A DNA stretch of 7,620 nt from an uncultured Oscillospiraceae bacterium (GTDB lineage Bacteria; Bacillota; Clostridia; Oscillospirales; Oscillospiraceae): positions 1 to 7,620 of the forward strand of contig CANQZF010000078.1 of assembly GCA_947628265.1 (NCBI GenBank), given 5' to 3'. The number at the start of each line of letters is the position of its first letter. Positions within the stretch are counted from its first letter, which is position 1. Shown piece after piece: positions 1-6,127 of the stretch. The position numbers and the translations under genes are program-made. The notes beneath the pieces were generated by a model. The model ran no database searches. It was not told where the DNA came from and saw only the letters and a list, made by a program, of their open reading frames with translations.

Positions 1-1341
1 TGCTGGGAGGAGGGCCCCAAGGCCTACCACACCTGCAACAACTCCTGGTACACCTTCATGGACGGCGGCCCCTGGGCCCCCTGGATCCCCTCCAAGGTCA
101 ACACCCACGCCCCCGCCGCGAACGCGGAGGAGGATTCCGGCATCGTGGCCATCCCCCATTTGAGCCGGGACCTTTTGGCCTGCTACGACGGCAACGGCTC
201 CAACTTCGGGACCCACCCCCAGAACGTCCTGCGGGGCATGATCTACGACACCAAGACCTGGGAATTCCCCTACCTCTATAACCTCATCGACCAGTATAGG
301 CACTTAGCCAAGTACAACAACGGCTACGCCTACAACATGATGTTCGTGGGCCCCGGCTGGATGAACAAGATGGGCCGGTGGGAGGCCCCCTATGAGCTCC
401 TTTTGAAGTCCTACGAGGAGGGCTGCGCCTACTACGGGAAGCTCAAAAAGGAAGGTAAGCTCGAGGACATGACCATGAGCGAGTTTGCCGACTACTACCG
501 CGCGAAAAAGACCTACACCGAGCCCGAGTGCGCCCTCTGGCGGGACATCCTCTACGGCTCGGAAAAGGAGCTCTTCTGGTACTGCGACCCCTATATGCGC
601 GCCTGCGTCAATATGGACCAGGGCGGCGCTATCGTGGACCTACGGCCCTATGCCGCCAAGCTCGAGTGGCCCGTGGGCATCGGCACGGCCCACATCCAGG
701 ACGCCAGCTACCCCTTCCTCATTCAGGAGAAATACCGGGCCGGGTACTTCACCCACTACGCCGGGGAGGGCACCGTCCGCAGTGCCAAGATAAGCCACAA
801 CGGGGAGGAGGTGGATCTGTGCCTTTGCCGCACCAAGGCCCATTTCTCTCAAAGCGGCAGGGACAGGATTTTGACTTTGGACCCCGTGGACATCGAGTTT
901 GAGGACCTGACCGTCAAGCTCCAATCTGTTCTCACCTTCACCGAGGGCTCCTCGGAGATCAAAATCGAGCGGAAGATCTTGGAGATGAGCGACCCCACAG
1001 CGGAGGTCCAGATCCAGGAGTACATGGTGGGCTGTTACGGCACCACGGAGTACACCGAGGATATGTCCGGCCTCATTCTGGACGTGGACGGCGGCGAGAC
1101 CCCGGCGGTGATCCCCTACGAGTATAAGTGCCGGGAGGCGGCCTCCAAGGGGGCCCGGAGCGTCAGCTGCGTACTGCCGCCCATCAAGACGAAGGTCACC
1201 CTCACCGCCCAGGGCCCCGAAAAGGCGGGCTTTGTCCGGGAGGGCTACGCTTTCAGCCCCATGTTCACACTTGGTTACACCGGCACATTAAAGGATAAGG
1301 AGGGCTTTGCCACATGGCTCAAGGTAGAAAGGGCAGACTGA
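1..1341 (+). CDS. Unrecognised protein of a galactan/galactose locus, 5'-truncated by the window edge
   Basis: The frame is open from base 1 to the TGA at 1339-1341, giving 446 visible residues. The ATG at 58 is probably internal, because the codons before it (CWEEGPKAYHTCNNSWYTF) continue the same style of sequence with no stop. I cannot assign a family. The first ~200 visible residues are rich in Trp, Tyr, Gly and Asn and contain segments such as NNGYAYNMMFVGPGW; they look like an alpha/beta catalytic or sugar-binding fold. From about visible residue 205 (GGAIVDLRPY) the sequence changes to alternating beta-strand-like segments (VKLQSVLTF, SEIKIERKIL), suggesting a C-terminal beta-sandwich. 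There are no evident membrane segments in the visible part. Its 3' end overlaps the zinc-ribbon gene by 28 bases, and a galactanase gene follows, so a carbohydrate-related role is likely but inferred from context only. It could be a glycoside hydrolase, a deacetylase-like enzyme or a binding protein. Confidence 0.8.
   Translation, partial: CWEEGPKAYHTCNNSWYTFMDGGPWAPWIPSKVNTHAPAANAEEDSGIVAIPHLSRDLLACYDGNGSNFGTHPQNVLRGMIYDTKTWEFPYLYNLIDQYRHLAKYNNGYAYNMMFVGPGWMNKMGRWEAPYELLLKSYEEGCAYYGKLKKEGKLEDMTMSEFADYYRAKKTYTEPECALWRDILYGSEKELFWYCDPYMRACVNMDQGGAIVDLRPYAAKLEWPVGIGTAHIQDASYPFLIQEKYRAGYFTHYAGEGTVRSAKISHNGEEVDLCLCRTKAHFSQSGRDRILTLDPVDIEFEDLTVKLQSVLTFTEGSSEIKIERKILEMSDPTAEVQIQEYMVGCYGTTEYTEDMSGLILDVDGGETPAVIPYEYKCREAASKGARSVSCVLPPIKTKVTLTAQGPEKAGFVREGYAFSPMFTLGYTGTLKDKEGFATWLKVERAD
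1297..1303 (+). promoter_or_regulatory. Shine-Dalgarno site for the zinc-ribbon gene, inside the upstream gene
   Basis: AAGGAGG lies 10 bases before the ATG at 1314 and within the last codons of the preceding gene. It supports the overlapping start of the small gene and suggests that it is translated from the same message, probably coupled to the upstream gene. Confidence 0.7.
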
Positions 1342-1535
1342 ATTACCGCTGCCCCGCGTGCTTCATGCGGGACCTGGACATCGATATGTTCTACGACAAG
1401 GACAAGGACGAGTACTACTGCCTCCGCTGCCAGTTCACGGGCTCGGAGGAGGACGTCCTTGCCATGAACGAGCAGATCAAGAAAAAATATAAGGTGATGC
1501 TAAAAAGGATCACCGTGGACGACTATGCGGACTGA
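1314..1535 (+). CDS. Small zinc-ribbon protein, function unknown
   Basis: This 73-residue protein has two CXXC knuckles, C13-P-A-C16 and C36-L-R-C39, separated by 19 residues with an acidic/lysine-rich middle (FYDKDKDEYY). That is the arrangement of a single zinc ribbon of the kind found in rubredoxin-like, transcription-factor-like and ribosomal small proteins. The C-terminal half is charged and probably helical. There is no signal peptide or membrane segment, so it should be cytoplasmic. The start is supported by AAGGAGG ten bases upstream. The gene overlaps the preceding gene by 28 bases and the following galactanase gene by 11, which suggests translational coupling. I do not recognise a named family. 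It might bind nucleic acid or partner one of the neighbouring proteins, but the sequence does not decide this. Confidence 0.75.
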   Translation: MAQGRKGRLNYRCPACFMRDLDIDMFYDKDKDEYYCLRCQFTGSEEDVLAMNEQIKKKYKVMLKRITVDDYAD

Positions 1536-2652
1536 GGGCGCGTATCGCGGGGCGGACGTCTCCACGCTCTTGGAGGTGGAGGAGCGCGGGGGCAGGTTCT
1601 TTGACCTGGACGGCACCCCCGGCGAAGCCATGGAGATCTTAAAGCGCCACGGCTTCAATCTCATACGGCTGCGGCTCTGGAACGACCCCTACGGCGAGGA
1701 CGGGACCCCCTACGGCGCGGGGACAAACGACCTTGCCCGCACGGCAATCTTGGCAAGGCGGGCGAAGGACCTGGGCTTTTCGTGGCTTCTCGATTTCCAC
1801 TACTCCGACTTCTGGGCCGACCCGGGAAAGCAGATCACCCCCAAGGCCTGGCGGGGCCTCAGTGAGGACGGACTTGTGAGCGCGGTCCACGACTTCACCT
1901 TAAACTGCCTCACCGCCCTTGGACGTCAGGGCCTCCTGCCGGATATGGTGGCGGTGGGCAACGAGATCACCAACGGCCTACTCTGGCCCATCGGGCGGCG
2001 GCCCAACTACCGGGCCATCGCGAGGCTCGTCAGCGCCGGCATCCGCGCCGTGCGGGAGGCGGACCCGGGCATCAAGGTCATGCTTCACCTGGACAACGGC
2101 GGCAACAACGCCCTCTACCGGGAGTGGTTCGACAGCTATTTTGCTGAGGGTGGCGAGGATTTCGACTTTATCGGCCTCAGCTACTACCCCTTCTGGCACG
2201 GCCCCATGGAGGGACTCCGGGAGAATATGCGGGACATCGCGGAGCGCTACAAAAAGCCCCTCATCGTGGCGGAGACCTCCATGGGCTTCACCCTGGAGGA
2301 TTACGCCGGGTTTGAAAACCTTGCCCCGGAGGAGCGAAAGGGCATGGCCGCCAGCGAGAGGCTTTCAAAAAACATCGACTACCCCATGACGCCGGAGGGG
2401 CAGAGCGCGTTTATGCGGGACCTCTGGGACACCGTAAAAAGCGTCCCCCACGGGCGCGGGCGGGGCTTTATCTACTGGGAGCCCGCATGGATTCCCGTCC
2501 CCGGCTCCGGCTGGGCCACGGGCGCGGCCCTCTCCTTCACCGGCGAGCAGGGCCCCGGCGGCAACGAGTGGGCCAATCAGGCGCTTTTCGACTATTCGGG
2601 CCGCGCCAACCCCGCTCTGGGGACCATCGGCGGCTTTACGGACGATGAGTAG
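1525..2652 (+). CDS. Arabinogalactan endo-beta-1,4-galactanase (GH53), apparently cytoplasmic
   Basis: This 375-residue protein matches glycoside hydrolase family 53, retaining enzymes that cleave beta-1,4-galactan, the side chains of pectin (EC 3.2.1.89). Family landmarks run in order: GADVS near the N-terminus (9-13), RLRLWNDPY (48-56), FHYSDFWADP (91-100), AVGNEIT with the expected acid/base Glu147, VAET with the expected nucleophile Glu250, YWEPAW (317-322) and NQALFDY near the end. The catalytic domain occupies essentially the whole protein. It begins a few residues after the start codon, so there is no signal peptide. The frame upstream of the ATG has stops at 1465, 1495 and 1501, so no longer start is possible. 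The enzyme should therefore act on imported galacto-oligosaccharides. The gene overlaps the zinc-ribbon gene by 11 bases, and a modest AAGGA lies 15 bases before the ATG. Exact substrate preference is not visible. Confidence 0.95.
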   Translation: MRTEGAYRGADVSTLLEVEERGGRFFDLDGTPGEAMEILKRHGFNLIRLRLWNDPYGEDGTPYGAGTNDLARTAILARRAKDLGFSWLLDFHYSDFWADPGKQITPKAWRGLSEDGLVSAVHDFTLNCLTALGRQGLLPDMVAVGNEITNGLLWPIGRRPNYRAIARLVSAGIRAVREADPGIKVMLHLDNGGNNALYREWFDSYFAEGGEDFDFIGLSYYPFWHGPMEGLRENMRDIAERYKKPLIVAETSMGFTLEDYAGFENLAPEERKGMAASERLSKNIDYPMTPEGQSAFMRDLWDTVKSVPHGRGRGFIYWEPAWIPVPGSGWATGAALSFTGEQGPGGNEWANQALFDYSGRANPALGTIGGFTDDE

Positions 2653-2661
2653 GAGGGGAAT

Positions 2662-3819
2662 ATGGCAGAAGTCATCTTAAAGGACATTACAAAGGTGTAC
2701 GACGACGTCATCACCGCCGTACACGATATGAACCTCACCATCCAGGACAAGGAATTCGTGGTGCTGGTGGGCCCCTCCGGGTGCGGAAAGACCACCACAT
2801 TGCGGATGGTGGCGGGGCTGGAGGACCCCACCAAGGGGCAAATCTACATCGACGGCAAATTCTGCAACGACGTGGCCCCCAAGGACCGGGACATCGCCAT
2901 GGTGTTCCAGAACTACGCCCTCTACCCCCACATGACCGTCTACGACAACATCGCCTACGGCCTGAAAATGAAAAAGCTGCCCAGGGCCGAGGTGGACAGG
3001 CGCGTCCGGGACGTGGCGGAGATTTTGGAGCTGACGGAGTTTTTAAACCGCAAGCCCAAGCACCTCTCCGGCGGGCAGCGCCAGCGGGTGGCTATCGGCC
3101 GTGCCATGGTCCGGGAGCCCAAGGTCTTTTTGATGGACGAGCCCCTCTCCAACCTGGACGCCACGCTCCATATGCAGATGCGGGCGGAGATCATCAAGCT
3201 CCGCCGGCGCATCAACACCACCTTCCTCTATGTCACCCACGACCAGGTGGACGCCATGACCTTGGGGGACAGGATCGTAGTCATGCGGGAGGGGGCCGTC
3301 CACCAGATCGGCGCCCCCGGCCAGGTGTTCGACAAGCCCGTGGACACGTTCGTGGCCGGGTTTATCGGCGTGCCCGCCATGAACTTCTTTGAAAACAGCA
3401 AGCTCCTTCTGGAGAACGGCAAATATTCCGTGCAAATTCGCTCCGCCCGGTTCGAGCTGGACGAGTTCCAGCAGAGGGCCCTCCGGCAAAACGGTCAGGA
3501 GCCCGGTGACATCGTCTGCGGCATCCGCCCCCAGCACATCACTGTGGGGGAGGGCCCCCTGAAGGCCACCGTGGAGGTCCAGGAGCTTCTGGGCAGCGAC
3601 GTGAACATCCACACAAGGTTCGGGGTGGACGAGGTGATTATGACCGCCCCCGCCGGGGACATCGACGTGGACATCGTCCCCGGCCTGCAAATTAGCTTCG
3701 GCGCCAAGCCCGGAAAGCTCCAGCTCTTCCACCCGGAGACCGGCGAAAACCTCATCTGGTACGACCCCGCCTCCGCCGCCGCCCACGCCCCCGTGTGCAG
3801 GGAGTACAACTTTGAATAA
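2662..3819 (+). CDS. Sugar ABC transporter ATP-binding protein, MsmX/UgpC/MalK type
   Basis: This 385-residue protein is the ATPase subunit of a CUT1-type carbohydrate importer, acting as a dimer on the inner face of the membrane. All nucleotide-binding motifs are intact: Walker A GPSGCGKTT (37-45), Q-loop Gln83 in VFQNYALYPHM, signature LSGGQR (135-140), Walker B VFLMDEP (155-161), D-loop SNLD (163-166) and H-loop His193 in YVTHDQ. The C-terminal third is the regulatory TOBE/MOBE region, including CGIRPQHI, normal for this subfamily. The start is set by AGGAGGGG at 2651-2658, overlapping the stop of the galactanase gene. No permease or solute-binding gene is in the window. Members of this subfamily can energise several importers, so it may serve a galacto-oligosaccharide system encoded upstream or elsewhere. 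Naming it msmX or ugpC would be a guess, since paralogues are hard to separate by sequence. Confidence 0.95.
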   Translation: MAEVILKDITKVYDDVITAVHDMNLTIQDKEFVVLVGPSGCGKTTTLRMVAGLEDPTKGQIYIDGKFCNDVAPKDRDIAMVFQNYALYPHMTVYDNIAYGLKMKKLPRAEVDRRVRDVAEILELTEFLNRKPKHLSGGQRQRVAIGRAMVREPKVFLMDEPLSNLDATLHMQMRAEIIKLRRRINTTFLYVTHDQVDAMTLGDRIVVMREGAVHQIGAPGQVFDKPVDTFVAGFIGVPAMNFFENSKLLLENGKYSVQIRSARFELDEFQQRALRQNGQEPGDIVCGIRPQHITVGEGPLKATVEVQELLGSDVNIHTRFGVDEVIMTAPAGDIDVDIVPGLQISFGAKPGKLQLFHPETGENLIWYDPASAAAHAPVCREYNFE

Positions 3820-3824
3820 AACCA

Positions 3825-3853
3825 AAAAGGGGCTGCCCGACGCAGCCCCTTTT
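3825..3853 (+). terminator. Intrinsic terminator-like hairpin (possible attenuator or mRNA-end stabiliser)
   Basis: AAAAGGGGCTGC (3825-3836) is perfectly complementary to GCAGCCCCTTTT (3842-3853), giving a 12-bp stem with a 5-base loop, CCGAC. The core GGGGCTGC/GCAGCCCC is strong and is followed by only four T residues, then GTG. The stem starts five bases after the stop of the ABC ATPase gene and ends 27 bases before the galK start. Because it is flanked by A-run and T-run on either side, it could also act on the reverse strand. The short T-run suggests partial termination, which would lower galK-galE-galT expression relative to the upstream genes, or a hairpin that protects the upstream mRNA end. 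I see no convincing promoter between the hairpin and galK. Confidence 0.75.
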
Positions 3854-3868
3854 GTGAAAACGAAAAAA

Positions 3869-3875
3869 GGGGAGG
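3869..3875 (+). promoter_or_regulatory. Shine-Dalgarno site that fixes the galactokinase start at 3881
   Basis: GGGGAGG lies five bases before the ATG at 3881. A longer in-frame start (TTG at 3812) would read through the hairpin, give an unrelated lysine-rich 23-residue extension and overlap the end of the ABC gene with no ribosome site. The ATG at 3881 is therefore the better choice. Confidence 0.8.
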
Positions 3876-3880
3876 ATGAA

Positions 3881-5113
3881 ATGACAGCAGGGGAGATCTT
3901 AAAAAAGCTGGAGGCCGCGCCCGGGAGGGGGCGGGAGGCCGGGGTGGTCCGGAAATTTATTGAAAAATTCGGGGACAGGCCGGGGGCCGGGCTCTTCTCC
4001 GGCCCGGGCAGGACGGAAATCGGCGGCAACCACACCGACCACCAGCACGGGCATGTGCTTTGCGGCAGCGTGGATATGGACATTCTGGCCTGTGCCGCGC
4101 CTAACGGGACCAATGTCGTCCACATGGTGAGCGAGGGCTACCCCGCTTTGACCGTGGACCTTTCGGACCTCGCCCCCCGGGAGGGGGAGCGGGGCACGTC
4201 CCTGGGGCTCATCCGGGGCGTGGCGGAGGACATCGCGAAGCGCGGGTACGCCCTCCACGGGTTTGACGCCTACGCCGTCTCGGCGGTGCTGTCGGGCTCG
4301 GGGCTTTCCTCCTCCGCCGCCTATGAGGTGCTGGTGGGGAATATCTTCAATGCCTTTGACTGCGCCGGGGCCCTCAGCGCCGTGGAAATCGCCAAGATCG
4401 GCCAGTACGCGGAGAACGTCCACTTCGGCAAGCCCTGCGGCCTCATGGACCAGATGGGATCCTCCGTGGGCGGCGCGGTGGCCATCGATTTTGCCGACCC
4501 CGGGAACCCCGTGGTCACCCCGGTGGGCTACGACTTCTCCAAATCCGGCCACGCCCTTTGCATCATCGACACCCGCTCGGACCACGCGGACCTCACCGAC
4601 GACTACGCGGCCATTACCCGGGAGATGGGGGCCGTGGCGGCGCATTTTGGGAAAAAGTGGCTGCGGGACGTGCCGGAGGCGGACTTTTTGGCGGCTATCC
4701 CGGAGCTCAGGGCGTCCTGCGGCGACCGGGCGGTCTTACGCGCCATGCATTTCTACGATGACGACAGGCGGGCGGTGCTGGAGGCCGAGGCCCTGAAAAA
4801 CGGGGACTTTTCGGAGTTTTTACGCCTCGTCAACGAGTCGGGCCGGTCCTCGGAGACGCTTTTGCAGAATATCTGGTCCGTCCAAAAGCCCGAGGCCCAG
4901 GCGGTGAACGTGGCCATTACCCTTGGGCGGCGGTTACTCGCCGGCAGGGGCGCCATCCGGGTCCACGGCGGCGGCTTTGCCGGGACGGTCCAGGCCTTTG
5001 TGCCCGAGGATCAGGTAGCGGACTTCAAGGCGGGCATCGAGCGTGTCTTCGGTGAGGGCGCGTGCCATATACTCCACATCCGTCCGTTCGGCGGATGCCA
5101 AATTCAAATTTAA
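3881..5113 (+). CDS. galK: Galactokinase-type GHMP kinase
   Basis: This 410-residue protein is a galactokinase-family GHMP kinase. It would phosphorylate galactose at C1 with ATP in the cytoplasm, the first Leloir step (EC 2.7.1.6). The galactokinase signature is at 43-57 as GRTEIGGNHTDHQHG, the GHMP ATP-binding loop at 138-147 as SGSGLSSSAA, the catalytic-base region as CGLMDQMGSS with Asp190, and the C-terminal motif as GGGFAGTVQAF. Compared with the classical signature (GRxNLIGEHTDYNGG), Arg44, His51 and Asp53 are kept. The Glu that contacts galactose in characterised enzymes (Glu43 in human GALK1) is Asn50 here, and the Tyr after the Asp is His54. I recall similar variants in other clostridial galactokinase-family proteins, so this is probably a lineage trait. 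Neighbouring galE and galT argue strongly for galactose, but a related sugar cannot be excluded. The gene follows the hairpin at 3825-3853; galE starts 15 bases downstream. Confidence 0.9.
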   Translation: MTAGEILKKLEAAPGRGREAGVVRKFIEKFGDRPGAGLFSGPGRTEIGGNHTDHQHGHVLCGSVDMDILACAAPNGTNVVHMVSEGYPALTVDLSDLAPREGERGTSLGLIRGVAEDIAKRGYALHGFDAYAVSAVLSGSGLSSSAAYEVLVGNIFNAFDCAGALSAVEIAKIGQYAENVHFGKPCGLMDQMGSSVGGAVAIDFADPGNPVVTPVGYDFSKSGHALCIIDTRSDHADLTDDYAAITREMGAVAAHFGKKWLRDVPEADFLAAIPELRASCGDRAVLRAMHFYDDDRRAVLEAEALKNGDFSEFLRLVNESGRSSETLLQNIWSVQKPEAQAVNVAITLGRRLLAGRGAIRVHGGGFAGTVQAFVPEDQVADFKAGIERVFGEGACHILHIRPFGGCQIQI

Positions 5114-5120
5114 GAGGAGG
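5114..5120 (+). promoter_or_regulatory. Shine-Dalgarno site of galE within an AT-rich island
   Basis: GAGGAGG begins immediately after the galK stop and lies eight bases before the galE ATG at 5129. The surrounding 5100-5130 is strikingly AT-rich for this GC-rich window. Weak AT pairings around the site (5108-5113 with 5125-5130, or 5100-5105 with 5120-5125) are possible but marginal; an open leader that favours translation is the simpler reading. Confidence 0.7.
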
Positions 5121-5128
5121 AATTTTAA

Positions 5129-6118
5129 ATGGCTATACTTGTTCTTGGCGGGGCCGGGTATATCGGGTCCCACACGGTTTGGGAGCTCTGCGAGGCGGGG
5201 CGCGACGTGGTGGTGGCGGACAACCTCCAGACGGGCTTCCGGGCCTCCGTGCACCCGAAAGCGCGGTTTTACAAGCTGGACATCCGGGACCGGGCGGCGC
5301 TGGACGTCCTCTTCCAGGCGGAGAAGATCGAGGGCGTCATCCACTTCGCCGCCTCCAGCCAGGTGGCGGAGTCCATGGCCGATCCCCTCAAATACTACGA
5401 CAACAACCTCCACGGCACCATGGTGCTCTTATCCGCCATGGTGGCCCACGGCGTTAACAAGATCGTCTTCTCCTCCACCGCCGCCACCTACGGCGAGCCG
5501 GAGCGGGTGCCCATTTTGGAGACGGACCGCACCCTCCCCACCAACACCTACGGGGAGACGAAGCTCTCCATGGAGCACATGATGAGCTGGGTCAGTAAGG
5601 CCCACGGCCTTCGGTTCGTGGCCCTCCGGTACTTCAACGCCTGCGGGGCCCACCCCTCCGGCGTCATCGGCGAGGCCCACGACCCGGAGACGCATTTGAT
5701 CCCCATTATCCTCCAGGTCCCGAACGGACAGCGGGAGAAGCTCACCATCTTCGGCGAGGACTACCCCACCCCGGACGGCACCTGCATCCGGGACTACATC
5801 CACGTTACGGACCTGGCCCAGGCCCATATCCTGGCCCTCGATTACCTCATGGCCGGCGGGGAGAACAACGTTTTTAATCTCGGCAACGGCGTGGGCTTCT
5901 CCAATAAAGAGGTGGTGGAGACCGCCCGGCGGGTCACGGGGCACCCCATCCCGGCGGTCATCGGACCCCGGAGGCCCGGAGACCCCGCGCGGCTTGTGGC
6001 CTCCTCGGAGAAGGCCAAAAAGGTCCTGGGCTGGGACCCGCAGTACGCCGACCTTGAGACCATCATCTCCACCGCCTGGGCGTGGCACAAGAGCCACCCC
6101 CACGGCTATGAGAAGTGA
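5129..6118 (+). CDS. galE: UDP-glucose 4-epimerase
   Basis: This 329-residue extended short-chain dehydrogenase/reductase interconverts UDP-galactose and UDP-glucose with bound NAD (EC 5.1.3.2), regenerating UDP-glucose for the GalT step. The Rossmann motif GGAGYIGSH is at residues 7-15 and Asp31, which contacts the NAD ribose, follows in VVADN. FSSTAATYG (114-122) places Thr117 where E. coli GalE has the catalytic Ser124. The active-site YGETK pair is Tyr141 and Lys145. Further landmarks are RYFNACGAH, RDYIHVTDLA and FNLGNG, all typical of GalE. The length is close to the E. coli enzyme (338). The start is supported by GAGGAGG eight bases upstream. It sits between galK and galT, with galT starting nine bases after its stop, as expected for a Leloir operon. 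Whether it also accepts N-acetylated sugars cannot be read here. Confidence 0.96.
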   Translation: MAILVLGGAGYIGSHTVWELCEAGRDVVVADNLQTGFRASVHPKARFYKLDIRDRAALDVLFQAEKIEGVIHFAASSQVAESMADPLKYYDNNLHGTMVLLSAMVAHGVNKIVFSSTAATYGEPERVPILETDRTLPTNTYGETKLSMEHMMSWVSKAHGLRFVALRYFNACGAHPSGVIGEAHDPETHLIPIILQVPNGQREKLTIFGEDYPTPDGTCIRDYIHVTDLAQAHILALDYLMAGGENNVFNLGNGVGFSNKEVVETARRVTGHPIPAVIGPRRPGDPARLVASSEKAKKVLGWDPQYADLETIISTAWAWHKSHPHGYEK

Positions 6119-6127
6119 GGCGCGGAT

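Noticed and set aside
58..60. ATG at 58 as the true start of the first gene
   Set aside because: The frame is open to the window edge with protein-like sequence before it, and no convincing ribosome site precedes this ATG at suitable spacing. The gene most likely starts outside the window.
3812..3880. A TTG-initiated N-terminal extension of galK
   Set aside because: It would overlap the ABC stop, translate the terminator-like hairpin and lack a ribosome site. The ATG at 3881 has GGGGAGG five bases upstream.
3820..3880. A new promoter for galK-galE-galT between the hairpin and galK
   Set aside because: The A-runs are suggestive, but there is no -35/-10 pair with proper spacing in the short stretch, and the hairpin occupies most of it.
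3043..4125. A 360-codon open frame on the minus strand across the ABC ATPase and galK
   Set aside because: It lies opposite two clear genes with intact motifs, and spans the intergenic hairpin. Its protein has no recognisable motif. Long antisense frames are expected in GC-rich DNA with strong G/C third positions.
3899..4645. A 248-codon minus-strand open frame opposite galK
   Set aside because: The His/Gly/Val-rich composition is the mirror of GC-rich galK codons, and there is no motif or ribosome site.
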